Source: CBDDKU01 sp965230375 (GTDB taxonomy: Bacteria > Bacteroidota > Bacteroidia > Flavobacteriales_D > Cryomorphaceae). From it: 64,000 nt of DNA. The position numbers and the translations under genes were made by a program. Positions 35,298 to 44,271 of this stretch are shown here, piece by piece (position 1 is the stretch's first letter; each line of letters begins with the position of its first letter). The stretch covers positions 124,001-188,000 of the forward strand of contig CBDDKU010000025.1 in the NCBI GenBank assembly GCA_965230375.1, given 5' to 3'. A model generated the notes under the pieces. The model was not told where the DNA came from, searched no databases, and was given only the letters and a program-made list of their open reading frames with translations.

Positions 35298-37154
35298 ATG
35301 AAATCTTATGCTCTCACGCTTCTCGCATTGGTAGCTGCCCTTGCGGGATTTACGCAGGGATACACCATAAATGGTGATGCTTCCGAACTCGATGGTAATT
35401 GCTACAACATCACTCCTCCTTTTACTTACCAGTCTGGGAGTATCTGGTACAACGATCAAATCGATCTCAATGAGCCATTCGATATCCAATTCACCGCCAA
35501 CTTCGACGATAGCGAATCTGGGGCAGATGGAATGGTTTTCGTTTTTCAGCAGGTGAGCAATACCGTGGTAGGAACAGATGGTGGCGATATCGGCTTCGGT
35601 GGCTTTGATCCTTCCGTGGGAATCGAATTTGACATCTACCAAAACGGCAACCGATCCGATCCGATTTTTGATCACATTGCCATCATTAGCAATGGAAGTG
35701 TTGATCACAATGCGCCGACGAATTTAGGTGGCCCTGTGCAGGCTTCACTAACCGATCCGAACATCGAAGATGGAGCAGACCACATCGTGCAAATTTCCTG
35801 GGATCCTTCGGCAAACTTGCTCTCTTGTTGGTTTGATTGTGAACTTCGAGTGGAGGCGACAACAGACCTGGTCAATGACGTTTTTGAAGGAGATCCCATG
35901 GTTTTCTGGGGATTTACAGGAGCTACGGGTGGTCAGTTTGCCGAGATGAATCTATGTTTGGATCCCTATATCCTCGGTCTCCCGGAAGTCTACACGGCTT
36001 GTCCGGGCGATGAAGTTCAACTCATTTTTAGCGAGACGGTTATCGGGACATACAGTTGGGAACCTGCGGAATTTCTCGATGATCCAACCATTCCAAATCC
36101 TATTGCAATCGTCAATGACACCACAACGTTCGTACTGACCTACACCGATCTCTGTGGAGTTACACAAATTGACAGCACGCGAATAGATGTGCAGTACCTC
36201 GATATTGACCTTGGATCAGATTTCAGCCTTTGTCCGGGCGAAAGTGCAGAGCTCAACCCAGGTGGCGACTATGATTTTGAATGGTCTACCGGTAGCGAAG
36301 CGCCTTCTATTTCGGTGGATGTGCCGGGAACTTATTACGTCGATGCCACCCAAGGAAACTGCTATGGTTCAGACACCGTAGTAGTGAGTCTGGGCGATGG
36401 GGTAACAGGAGTTGAATTCAGTGTGGTTAATACCATTTGCGGAGAAGAGACCGGGCAGTTAATTGTCGAAAGCGTGGATGGAAGCGGGGGAGATTACACC
36501 TTTGATATCGGTGGGCCAGCGCAAAGCGACACGGTGTTTAGCAATCTGGCGCAAGGCTTCTACACCCTCACGGTTACGAGTCAGGATGGGTGTTTTATTT
36601 CGGAGAATTTCACCGTGAATAGCGACCTGCTCGTAAATGCTGACTTTGTGGCCGACCCCCTTGAAGGGTTCAACCCTTTGGTGGTCAACCTCACAGATTT
36701 GAGTACCAACAACACCAATATCTTGTATTTCGTAGGAGACATGACCTATCCGGGGAATACACAGTCGATCACATTCGAAGATGCGGGTAATTTCACCATT
36801 TACCAGGTAGCCTGGAATAATTCTTTGGCTTGCTCTGATACGGCTGAAGTAGTCGTTCAGGTATCGGAGTTAATCGATCTTTTCATTCCCAATATCCTAA
36901 CACCAAATGGTGATGGGAGAAATGATAAACTCATCGTGCTGATGATGGGGCTTCAGCAACTCGATGTAACGATTTACGATCGCTGGGGAAGGCTGGTTCA
37001 TGAAGATCGAATACAAGTTGATGATCTGGGTAGTTTTGAAGTTTGGGACCCAAGCGAGGCAAGTGATGGGACCTATTACTACGTCATCTCCGGGTCAAGC
37101 GTGGTCGGCGATCGCATTACCAAAGAAGGTCATTTCCAGGTGTTGAGTAATTAG
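35298..37154 (+). CDS. Lectin-like gliding-motility-associated surface protein
   Basis: 618 aa. Signal peptide ending GFTQG. Residues about 20-215 look like an L-type (legume/ConA-like) lectin domain: FDIQFTANFDDSESGADGMV, GGFDPSVGIEFDIYQNG and DHIVQISWD. Then Ig/PKD-like modules (YTACPGDEVQL ...; LCPGESAELNPGGDYDF...) and a C-terminal gliding-motility CHU_C domain (FIPNILTPNGDGRND, VTIYDRWGRLVHE), a type B T9SS sorting tail. It is likely exported and bound to the surface, binding glycans. The gene sits between two inverted REP/RAYT arms. Confidence 0.8.
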   Translation: MKSYALTLLALVAALAGFTQGYTINGDASELDGNCYNITPPFTYQSGSIWYNDQIDLNEPFDIQFTANFDDSESGADGMVFVFQQVSNTVVGTDGGDIGFGGFDPSVGIEFDIYQNGNRSDPIFDHIAIISNGSVDHNAPTNLGGPVQASLTDPNIEDGADHIVQISWDPSANLLSCWFDCELRVEATTDLVNDVFEGDPMVFWGFTGATGGQFAEMNLCLDPYILGLPEVYTACPGDEVQLIFSETVIGTYSWEPAEFLDDPTIPNPIAIVNDTTTFVLTYTDLCGVTQIDSTRIDVQYLDIDLGSDFSLCPGESAELNPGGDYDFEWSTGSEAPSISVDVPGTYYVDATQGNCYGSDTVVVSLGDGVTGVEFSVVNTICGEETGQLIVESVDGSGGDYTFDIGGPAQSDTVFSNLAQGFYTLTVTSQDGCFISENFTVNSDLLVNADFVADPLEGFNPLVVNLTDLSTNNTNILYFVGDMTYPGNTQSITFEDAGNFTIYQVAWNNSLACSDTAEVVVQVSELIDLFIPNILTPNGDGRNDKLIVLMMGLQQLDVTIYDRWGRLVHEDRIQVDDLGSFEVWDPSEASDGTYYYVISGSSVVGDRITKEGHFQVLSN

Positions 37155-37444
37155 CGGTTTTCATTTAGGTGAATTCGGGATTATAGGGCAAGAATTTCCT
37201 CTAGCTCAGCAAAGCCAGGTGGTATTGCCCATCTGGAGAAAGCTGTTTGACTCCGACATTTCCCAAACCGATGTCATAACAAGGCGGGTGAATGATCGAG
37301 GAAAGATTATGCGACGCCCTTCTAGAGTGGGCGATGGTTTGCGATTGTTCAATCAATCAGCAATTGCTCAATGACGATCAATGGTTTGTTGAACAGACGG
37401 ACAGGGATTCCACAAACAGATCTTGATGCGGATGTTTGGTATGC
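37155..37444. other. Gene-free stretch after the lectin gene
   Basis: No gene seen. It includes a diverged REP-like hairpin at 37308-37333 (GCGACGCCC ... GGGCG) and a short direct-repeat-like caatcaatcagcaattgctcaatgacgatcaa-type A+T-rich tract. It abuts the REP pair at 37445. Confidence 0.6.
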
Positions 37445-37521
37445 ATGGAATGACCCTGAAGGGGTCACATATCGATAGGTTTTCGAAACAAGAAAAAACG
37501 ACCCTGAAGGGGTCGCATAAT
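37445..37521 (-). repeat. Paired REP unit (type A), directly upstream of the RAYT
   Basis: Repeats at 37445-37472 (GGAATGACCCTGAAGGGGTC then ACATAT) and 37499-37521 (CGACCCTGAAGGGGTCGCAT). It is the same unit as 38344-38424, in the same orientation, and the reverse of 34303-34377. Confidence 0.85.
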
Positions 37522-37629
37522 ATTTCAGCCCGCCAAGTTTCAGGCACAAGGAGATTACATCACAGCAATTTATTCTGGAATGGGTATATTACAATCACGA
37601 GACAAGGAGTCGAACAAATCTTTCGAAAT

Positions 37630-38091
37630 ATGCCCGGGACGTTTTCACAAATCTATATCCAAATTGTTTTTGCCGTGAAAGGAAGGGCAAGTCTAATCAG
37701 TCCATTGTGGGAAGACGACCTGTTCAAATACATCGCCGGGACAATCAAAAAGCAGGGCCAAAAACCATTGGCGATAAACGGAATGCCTGATCACATTCAT
37801 ATTTTCATTGGCATGAAACCATCCTGTTGCCTATCGGATTTGGTAAGGGAAATTAAAAAGGCTTCAAACGAATTTATAAATGAAAAAAAGCTTGTCAAGG
37901 GAAAATTTCAATGGCAATCGGGATTCGGTGCCTTCTCATATTCGCATTCTTCATTGGGTAGTGTTATTACGTATATCAGCAACCAGAAGGCGCATCATGA
38001 AATGAAATCCTTTAAAAATGAATACAAAGGACTTTTATCTGATTTTCATATTGAATACAAAGACGAATATCTCTTTGATTGGATAGAATAA
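37630..38091 (+). CDS. REP-associated tyrosine transposase (Y1_Tnp, RAYT)
   Basis: 153 aa from the ATG at 37630; a longer in-frame reading upstream merely translates a REP unit. HUH motif HIH (His55, His57) in GMPDHIHIFIG and the candidate nucleophile Tyr115 in VITYISNQKAHH, as in IS200/IS605 TnpA. The enzyme would nick and join single-stranded DNA at hairpins such as the flanking REPs. The stop codon is 2 bases ahead of a REP. No TnpB. Active-site residues look complete, so it may be active. Confidence 0.88.
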   Translation: MPGTFSQIYIQIVFAVKGRASLISPLWEDDLFKYIAGTIKKQGQKPLAINGMPDHIHIFIGMKPSCCLSDLVREIKKASNEFINEKKLVKGKFQWQSGFGAFSYSHSSLGSVITYISNQKAHHEMKSFKNEYKGLLSDFHIEYKDEYLFDWIE

Positions 38092-38092
38092 T

Positions 38093-38165
38093 TATGCGAC
38101 CCCTTCAGGGTCGAACGGTTTCTATGCAATTATATGCTATAAATATGCAACCCCTTCGGGGTTGG
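38093..38165 (+). repeat. REP pair directly downstream of the RAYT
   Basis: 38093-38113 (TATGCGACCCCTTCAGGGTC plus G) and 38143-38165 (ATATGCAACCCCTTCGGGGT plus TGG). These are the inverted counterpart of the 35051-35124 pair. Confidence 0.85.
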
Positions 38166-38343
38166 GCTATGGTTTGCCCTTGTTTAAATAGACAAAAATA
38201 GAAGGATGACTATCAATGCCATAAGCGAGGTCTTGTTCTAATTGCTTAGCATGAATGGATTTACCTTGCAAGGGTCATTTTATTGAACCGAATTATTGGA
38301 CGTATAGTCGATAAGAAGGTCCGAATGAAAATGGATGATCACT
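38166..38343. repeat. Diverged inverted copy of the 234-bp repeat unit
   Basis: Its reverse complement aligns with the DNA between REP pairs in the left arm, for example cttctatttttgtctattta against ttcgatttttgtctgatcaa near 34540. Part of a gene-free stretch (38092-38548). Confidence 0.6.
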
Positions 38344-38424
38344 ATGGAATGACCCTGAAGGGGTCACATATTTATTGAAATAAATTCGGTTCGAGAAGAA
38401 ACGACCCTGAAGGGGTCGCATAAT
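38344..38424 (-). repeat. Paired REP unit (type A), downstream of the RAYT
   Basis: 38344-38371 (ATGGAATGACCCTGAAGGGG then TCACATAT) and 38402-38424 (CGACCCTGAAGGGGTCGCAT). A direct repeat of the pair at 37445. Confidence 0.85.
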
Positions 38425-38548
38425 TAATCCGTTTTTAGGTTGGGGGGCAAATTGGCATTTGTATGCCATATTATAATTGGGGGGAAACCCTTTCCATTGC
38501 ACGTCTCACCAAATTATAGGCCGCGGAATTCTCCTGCATATTCTAATC

Positions 38549-38890
38549 TTAACCTCCCCAATTTTCCAAAAAGGCGTGCTTTAATTCGGTGGCATGCGCA
38601 ATATCGTGGTGGTGGGTTTTGCGGCTCTTCTTTTGAATGCCGTTCAGCAGAACCAACTTATTGTCGTGGGCGAAAAAACAGAAAATTCGGTATTGGTTGC
38701 CCTCCGCATGGATTCTTATTTCATAGAGCCCATCGCTTCCAACCAGGTGCTTTAGATGATCGGCTGGAACGTGGTCCAGCGTTCTGATTTGATCCAGGGT
38801 CCAATCAATTTTGTCCTTCACCTTTTGGTCCTGATCGGCATAAAATTGATCGAAGTGGTTGCCGTATGACTGAATATGCCGTTTATCCAT
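38549..38890 (-). CDS. Gp49/RelE-superfamily toxin-like protein, apparently orphan
   Basis: 113 aa from the ATG at 38890; an upstream start would run into the preceding gene. Sequence features: DQVKDKIDWTLDQIRTLDHVP-like helix, GSDGLYEIRIHAEGNQYRIFCFFAHDNKLVLLNGIQKKSRKT, the RelE/HigB-type (phage Gp49-like) core with YRIFCFF and F/NGI/KKS. Such toxins normally precede an HTH antitoxin gene. Downstream only a 22-codon frame (38471-38539) is found before REP DNA. So the partner seems lost or elsewhere. Confidence 0.7.
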   Translation of the reverse strand: MDKRHIQSYGNHFDQFYADQDQKVKDKIDWTLDQIRTLDHVPADHLKHLVGSDGLYEIRIHAEGNQYRIFCFFAHDNKLVLLNGIQKKSRKTHHHDIAHATELKHAFLENWGG

Positions 38891-38897
38891 GGCTTCA

Positions 38898-41510
38898 TCA
38901 ATCAAACGACACAAAATCGGAGGTGATACCAATCTGGAATTGAAAATCTTCATACTTCCCGTCAATAAAGCTCGCCGTCAGGTCAAACCGCAAAAACCGG
39001 AAGATATTATCGACACTATACCCCACTTCAACGTAGTTGTTTAGCGAAGGAGTGATCAGGTGATTCACATTGATATTCTCCTTCACCCCGGTTAGCCTAA
39101 GGGCGGTGATATTGGTAAAAAGAAACTGCCGAAACTCATAGTTGAGATAGGTACTCCAGAATTCATCGCCTGTCGAGAAAGCGTAGTAGGGAAGCATAGC
39201 ATATCCCTTCATTTGACCGTTTCGGGTGAAAGCTGTTTGGTTACCTTGGAAGTGAGTGAAGTCTGTGAAATCCATCCGATCATTTCTCAAGAACTTACCA
39301 GCTGTGGTTTTGAATCCAAACCGCCCGAATAGGTTGAAGTCAAAACGGTGCTCTAGCGAAGCCGTTGCCAAATCGTAGTCGATAAATGCATCGGCCACTC
39401 CAGGAATGGCCTTCTCATATGCCAGCGTCAACCGCGGTGGGCGATTGGCGCGGTAGTACTTATCCTCCGACTTCCGGTATCGGGCTCCGGGTCTTATTTC
39501 CAAAGCAATCCGCGCTTTAAAGGCTGTAGAGCGATCAAATCCCGTAGAAGCTAACTCGATATTCTCTGGAGCGTTGTCGGTGTAACTGCGGTGATCGTGC
39601 TTGGTCCACACCTGGCTAGTCGAATTAAAGGTCTCAATCCGCTCGGTGTAGGATGTTCGTACTCCCAAGGTTACGTTGTGGCGCACCATATGTCGCCATT
39701 CTACTTCACCGTAATTCTTATCGTAGACCTTCATATAGTTTCGCTCATCAAGCAAGGAGATATAAGTGTTTAGGAATGGTTCAATCGGGTTGTTGGGATT
39801 AAACTGGCTGTAGTACGATCCACCGCTAGCTTCGATCACCCCTTTCTTTAATCCCGATCCATAGCGATACTCCCCGTCAATCTTCGCCATAAACTTCTCA
39901 CGCGAAAACCCGTATCGCGCGGTGGGGGAGATCCTTAAACGCTTATTGTCTTCAAATCGCTTGAAATACTCCAGCTTCACGTCGCCATTCCATCCATCCA
40001 CGGTGTTGAAGTTGATTCCCGCCCAAATGGGCTTGAGCTCCAGATAATTATCATTTCCCAGATTATACCTGTTTCCAAGAAGCAGATGTTCGACCTTAAA
40101 GCCTTTCTCGCCAATATCCAGCGTATCGCCTTTGGCCTTGGCTTCCTGGGCTGCCACCATGCTGTCTTGAACCGCATACCCTTTTAGCTCTCTTGTGGTC
40201 AAGGCAATTGGTCTTTTCTCAGCCCAGTAGGCGCTATCGCTTTTGTAGGCCAGCGAGTCGATACTCATCTTCCGCGTTTCCATCACGGTGGGTTCTTCCC
40301 GCTCTTTCCGCGATTGCTTTTCGTAATCTCTCAATAGCTTTCGAAGCTCTTTTCGGGTCACTTCATCCCCGTTCACCAACTTCTCTTCCGTCTCGCTCAT
40401 TTCGGGTAGCTCCAATTCGAGCTTCTCATCCCGGGCTTCGATCTCATCCTGCTCCGTCTTCTCATCGAGTACGACAAATTCAGTTGCAAGGTCAGTGTTG
40501 AGCTCTACATCGTACTTGCTCACCGTAGCCAGGTATTGAAATTCAAAGGCTACGCCCAGAATCTTTCCGCTTCCATCAAATTGGTGAGAAACCGGCATCC
40601 AAACTGCCTCTCGAACCGGCGTAAAGATTTGCTTGAAATCGATGGTGATTCCCTGTACCTGCGACGTGAAATCGAGACTGTGAATACACCAGAGATCTTC
40701 TACGATGTAGATGTACCCCGACACCACATCTTCACCGCGACTACGCGGGATCACCTTGATCTCATCGATCTGAAACCCTTGATCTTCGAAGGTGCGGATA
40801 TGGCGAAACTTGTAGTAGGCAAAGGCATTGGGCGCCAGCGGCGAAACCAGCCCGCCTACTTTGGGATCGTAAAATGACCCGCTCACGTAGTTCATCGGAT
40901 TCGTATTTCGCGAATCGCCAGATGTACGGATGCTGATGACTTTCTCTTCGTAATTATTCGGTCGGGTATAGGTGATTTCTGAAATACTCTCCGTCACGAA
41001 AGTGGCCGAGGTGTCGATCCCTTCTTCTTCGAGCGCCGACTCCAAAAACCACGGCACCGAGACCAATCTACCCCCACCTTTTAGGTACACCTCGCAAGTG
41101 TACTTCTCTACTTGCTGGCGGTGGTACGCACTTTTGGCCTGCGCCTTTCTGATCACCGGGTAGGAGGGGTCTTCCTTTCCACCGTCGATCTCAGCTTCCT
41201 GAAGTAGGTAGGCCTGCTTGACCATCACCACATCTCTGCGCTGTTTCGCATTAGTCACCGTCACATTCAGCTTTTGGGTCTGGTAGCCCAGGTGCTGGAA
41301 AACGATGTTGTAGGTACCCGGATCGAGGCGTAGCTCGTATTTACCACCTTCATTGGAAATGCTTCCGCTTCCCGTTTCTTTAATGAAAATGGTTGTAAAG
41401 GCCAGCGGATTTCCCTCGTCGTCCAGGACGAGACCACTTAAATTTTGAGCAAAGGAGATAGCTGCGGCGAAGCAAGCCAGAACGGTGGTTAAAAGGAGTT
41501 TTTTGGTCAT
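38898..41510 (-). CDS. DUF5686 outer-membrane protein with carboxypeptidase-like regulatory domain
   Basis: 870 aa. Signal peptide ending SFAQ, CarboxypepD_reg-like domain (LSGLVLDDEGNPLAFTTIF ... GGKYELRLDPGTY) at about residues 22-110, then a DUF5686 region with a charged linker (EIEARDEKLELELPEMSETE near 365-390) and a C-terminal beta-barrel-like part. Ends SDFVSFD. Outer-membrane location is likely. The function is unknown. It ends 7 bases before the toxin start. Confidence 0.78.
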   Translation of the reverse strand: MTKKLLLTTVLACFAAAISFAQNLSGLVLDDEGNPLAFTTIFIKETGSGSISNEGGKYELRLDPGTYNIVFQHLGYQTQKLNVTVTNAKQRRDVVMVKQAYLLQEAEIDGGKEDPSYPVIRKAQAKSAYHRQQVEKYTCEVYLKGGGRLVSVPWFLESALEEEGIDTSATFVTESISEITYTRPNNYEEKVISIRTSGDSRNTNPMNYVSGSFYDPKVGGLVSPLAPNAFAYYKFRHIRTFEDQGFQIDEIKVIPRSRGEDVVSGYIYIVEDLWCIHSLDFTSQVQGITIDFKQIFTPVREAVWMPVSHQFDGSGKILGVAFEFQYLATVSKYDVELNTDLATEFVVLDEKTEQDEIEARDEKLELELPEMSETEEKLVNGDEVTRKELRKLLRDYEKQSRKEREEPTVMETRKMSIDSLAYKSDSAYWAEKRPIALTTRELKGYAVQDSMVAAQEAKAKGDTLDIGEKGFKVEHLLLGNRYNLGNDNYLELKPIWAGINFNTVDGWNGDVKLEYFKRFEDNKRLRISPTARYGFSREKFMAKIDGEYRYGSGLKKGVIEASGGSYYSQFNPNNPIEPFLNTYISLLDERNYMKVYDKNYGEVEWRHMVRHNVTLGVRTSYTERIETFNSTSQVWTKHDHRSYTDNAPENIELASTGFDRSTAFKARIALEIRPGARYRKSEDKYYRANRPPRLTLAYEKAIPGVADAFIDYDLATASLEHRFDFNLFGRFGFKTTAGKFLRNDRMDFTDFTHFQGNQTAFTRNGQMKGYAMLPYYAFSTGDEFWSTYLNYEFRQFLFTNITALRLTGVKENINVNHLITPSLNNYVEVGYSVDNIFRFLRFDLTASFIDGKYEDFQFQIGITSDFVSFD

Positions 41511-41623
41511 AGTCGCCTATATGACGAAGTTAGTCCCTGAAAAGTAACATCTTCGGTGGAATTTTCCAGATGAGTTTTTTTAGAAAGGTTGGAAGAAGAA
41601 GTTCGATGTAGGAAAGTATGCTT

Positions 41624-41881
41624 TCAGATTTTGAACCCTTCCCTCAATTCTCCAGCTTCGTTTTTTCCGCACAAGCCACAATAAACTGCTTCGTTATACT
41701 TGTTTCCACAGTGAATACATCCCCTTGGGTTTTTTCTCCCTGTTGCGAAGACCAGAATCAGCCCAATAATCGGTGAAAACAAGAGACCAAAAAGGAATGC
41801 CCGCCAGAATCCACCATTTCTATTTAGACCTGCGAAACCAACGAGTACTGCTGTAATTATCCAAATAAGTAAGTACATCAT
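41624..41881 (-). CDS. Small membrane protein with zinc-ribbon tail
   Basis: 85 aa. Two hydrophobic segments (residues about 2-20 and 27-45) and a C-terminal CxxC-x-CxxC ribbon (CIHCGNKYNEAVYCGLCG). Small membrane plus zinc-ribbon proteins of this layout are common but not functionally assigned. Start is one of two adjacent ATGs. On the minus strand like most genes to 60 kb. Confidence 0.65.
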   Translation of the reverse strand: MMYLLIWIITAVLVGFAGLNRNGGFWRAFLFGLLFSPIIGLILVFATGRKNPRGCIHCGNKYNEAVYCGLCGKNEAGELREGFKI

Positions 41882-41950
41882 TCTACTCGCTAAACCGCTT
41901 TAAATTTATGACAAAATCCGTTGTAGTGGTTTTTAAACTAGGGCCTCCCA

Positions 41951-42625
41951 TCATCTTTGCCTATTTGAATAGGTATAGATTTTACCTGATGGGTAATGCA
42001 TTATTGTCATGTCATCAATTTCGTAGTCTAGTATGATGTATCTCGAAAATTCACCCGTTTCATTGCTTTTTAAGGTAACTAAGCAAATCGAATTAGGTGT
42101 TCGTATTAGTTCAGGAATTTCAGTTCGCCAGTTAACCGAATAGCTTGATACGCCTTGATTATTATATAATGCCAGCCACCTGTTACCATTAACAATAATT
42201 TCCATTTCTGGATCATCAAAAGATTGCCAACGCCCTTTTATATCAGGTGGTTCCTCTTGTGCATATTTTACATTTGACTCGCTCGGGACAAAAACCTTCG
42301 AATAAACTGTCAGTTCACCGTTTTTGGCTTCTGAATGAATGAATAACGTTGAAGTTTCAATGGTTCTTTTACGGTTTGCTTTTGAATAAGTAAGATGCGC
42401 TTTAGTTCCTTGTAAATCGTAAATACCACCTTGAATTAAAGAATTTCGCTCATCTATAATTATATTTTCAAAGGTGCTGTCTGAATACAACTTGAAGGAT
42501 TCCCACCCCGAAGAAGTTACTTTGCTCCCAAAGATGATCAACTTCCTACCATGTTCATCTAATTCTTGTCCGAACAAACTGAATGTGAAGCAGAGAAAGA
42601 ATAGAACGTTGGCGATTGATTTCAT
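41951..42625 (-). CDS. Hypothetical secreted protein
   Basis: 224 aa with a signal peptide (about residues 1-20, SLFGQ). No recognised family. Central region is beta-rich. Short, A+T-rich codon use like its neighbours in the accessory block. Not recognised further. Confidence 0.6.
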   Translation of the reverse strand: MKSIANVLFFLCFTFSLFGQELDEHGRKLIIFGSKVTSSGWESFKLYSDSTFENIIIDERNSLIQGGIYDLQGTKAHLTYSKANRKRTIETSTLFIHSEAKNGELTVYSKVFVPSESNVKYAQEEPPDIKGRWQSFDDPEMEIIVNGNRWLALYNNQGVSSYSVNWRTEIPELIRTPNSICLVTLKSNETGEFSRYIILDYEIDDMTIMHYPSGKIYTYSNRQR

Positions 42626-42666
42626 CTTTTCAGAACAAGTAGACTTAAAACGAACGTTTCATTTGG

Positions 42667-43566
42667 TTATTCCTTAAACCGCTTTAAATCTTTAGTACTA
42701 AACGTCCATTCAGGGGTGTACAACTTTTCTCCAACTTCTGATAGAGCGTACCAAGGGCTTAAATCGGGATTGACTGGATTTTGAAGTATTTGAGTTTCTT
42801 GGGCTGGCATATAGCTTTGAGCCAACAAGAACACCTTCTCATCGGTGTTTGGATTTTCGGCCATATCGATAACGATTACGGCATGACCAGGCGACCCACC
42901 CCGAATAAACACATCGCCAATTCTGATGTCTTTTAGTTCAACAGGTGCTAGTTCTTTTGACAAAGACAATGTCCCGGCATAGGTGAAAATGAGTTCCATA
43001 TACGCCCAAAAATCCTGATAGGTATTCGAAGGGCTCCTTTTATCTACCCAGTAGGTTTTGTTTCCGTCGATAACCATTCTCTTGCCTTTCATCCAATTGG
43101 CATAATCAACCCGAAATCCATTGGTGAAATTGTAGTGGATATCATTGTATCTCTTTTCGTGCCAGAGATACTCAGCTCTGAGTCTCATTACGGCATCAGC
43201 GCATTGGTGCAGGTCCTTTTTTCCAATGGCCATATCCACTACAGCTGCATAAGTATCATTGTTTGCTTTTGTCGATCCATCGTAATACAGAACATGAGCC
43301 CCATATGGTTTCAAGGGCAAATTCCTCAAGTATTCAGGGAACGAGTGCTCGCTTTCTACCGTCCTTTTGAAACCGACTGGCGGCAATATTCTGGATTTGA
43401 CCGTAGTCCCATTTGGATCAATGATCAGTTGTTCTACACTTTGCTGGGCTGATTCAGCATGATTCATGTTTTGCTGATCAAGAGCAAGTTCAGTTTGCCT
43501 TGATTCCTGAGCGCAGGACTCAAGGATTAATAAGAAGGGAAGGAGGATGTAGAAGGTAATTCTCAT
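42667..43566 (-). CDS. DUF4846 family lipoprotein
   Basis: 299 aa from the ATG at 43566; lipobox LESC near residue 17. DUF4846 pattern: VLPxxGF-type start (ILPPVGFKR), DGSTKANNDTYAAVVDM, QCADAVMRLRAEYLW, and SPGHAVIVIDMA later. Proteins of this family look like secreted papain-fold or cysteine-peptidase-like proteins with unproven activity. It ends KDLKRFKE, a tail whose DNA is echoed at 41891-41905. Confidence 0.78.
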   Translation of the reverse strand: MRITFYILLPFLLILESCAQESRQTELALDQQNMNHAESAQQSVEQLIIDPNGTTVKSRILPPVGFKRTVESEHSFPEYLRNLPLKPYGAHVLYYDGSTKANNDTYAAVVDMAIGKKDLHQCADAVMRLRAEYLWHEKRYNDIHYNFTNGFRVDYANWMKGKRMVIDGNKTYWVDKRSPSNTYQDFWAYMELIFTYAGTLSLSKELAPVELKDIRIGDVFIRGGSPGHAVIVIDMAENPNTDEKVFLLAQSYMPAQETQILQNPVNPDLSPWYALSEVGEKLYTPEWTFSTKDLKRFKE

Positions 43567-43653
43567 CAAAAATCGACTCGTTTCATTTTTTATGCATCCA
43601 ACACCTACTGTAAGAGGCGTATGGTCTTTCTTTAGTTTATGCCTCATGTGTCT

Positions 43654-43736
43654 CACAACGCCTGTCCGCCTGGGTGGCTGCTAATTTATACACTTCTACA
43701 TTGCATGCTTATAGGCATTCGATATACAGGTTGTTG
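43654..43736 (-). repeat. attC-like imperfect inverted repeat 1
   Basis: Outer arms CACAACGCCTGT (43654-43665) and ACAGGTTGTTG (43726-43736) are imperfect inverted complements over an 83-bp span, in the gap between two minus-strand genes. AAC/GTT cores are present, but the GTT end does not fit GTTRRRY strictly. Confidence 0.4.
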
Positions 43737-43744
43737 ATCAATGA

Positions 43745-44257
43745 TTATTCTTTTATTTCAATTCCAGATTTTTTCGCCGCTTCTAAAATTGATTTCATTT
43801 CGCTTTCAACCATTTCTCTTGGACCTGCTAACTTTTTTATAGTGTCATATATTAATTGTAAGTCATAAGAGTCGTTGACAGGGTTCTCAAGCTCGTTTAA
43901 TATTAAGTTGAATTGGTCTGATCCCAGATTATACAAAGCCTCATTTAGGAAATATGGATTGGTGAGTATGGAATTATAAAGTAGATCGTTCGCATATTCG
44001 GAAAATTCCGCATTTGATTTACATTTTTCATCGAATGTGCAGATGAAACTAGAGTAATCATCATATGACGGGTTTTCTATGTTTTCTTGAAAATTGCTAA
44101 GAACTTTCAAGTTGCATTTTTCACATTCTTGAATAGCGATCACTACTTCACCGGTTGATGTGTCAGTTAATAGGTATTTGTCTTCAACTTTGATGTCTGC
44201 AGATTGCCCGCATGAAATCATTGTCAAAGTACTTAGTATGATCAGGATTCTGCTCAT
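43745..44257 (-). CDS. Hypothetical lipoprotein
   Basis: 170 aa. Lipobox TMISC near residue 16. Not recognised; two cysteines close together (ECEKCNLK) may bind metal or form a disulfide. Mostly helical C-terminal half. Standard ATG. Confidence 0.55.
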   Translation of the reverse strand: MSRILIILSTLTMISCGQSADIKVEDKYLLTDTSTGEVVIAIQECEKCNLKVLSNFQENIENPSYDDYSSFICTFDEKCKSNAEFSEYANDLLYNSILTNPYFLNEALYNLGSDQFNLILNELENPVNDSYDLQLIYDTIKKLAGPREMVESEMKSILEAAKKSGIEIKE

Positions 44258-44271
44258 TATTATTCTTGATA

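Larger units (their letters stand above)
37445..38424 (+). mobile_element. REP-associated transposase element (REPtron)
   Basis: A Y1-transposase gene (37630-38091) flanked by direct copies of an approximately 78-bp paired REP unit (37445-37521 and 38344-38424), with two further REP hairpins right behind the gene (38093-38113, 38143-38165). Established: RAYT proteins are domesticated IS200/IS605-type single-strand transposases linked to spread of REP palindromes. The inverted arm at 34303-35142 belongs to the same family. Confidence 0.75.

Noticed and set aside
35265..35708. 147-codon frame antisense to the lectin gene
   Set aside because: Shadow of the lectin coding sequence, whose signal peptide and domains are clear.
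37423..37629. N-terminal extension of the RAYT
   Set aside because: It only translates a REP pair and spacer; the family starts at MPGTF (37630).
38471..38539. 22-codon minus-strand frame after the toxin as antitoxin
   Set aside because: Too short and without HTH or Phd-like features; read only as a possible remnant.
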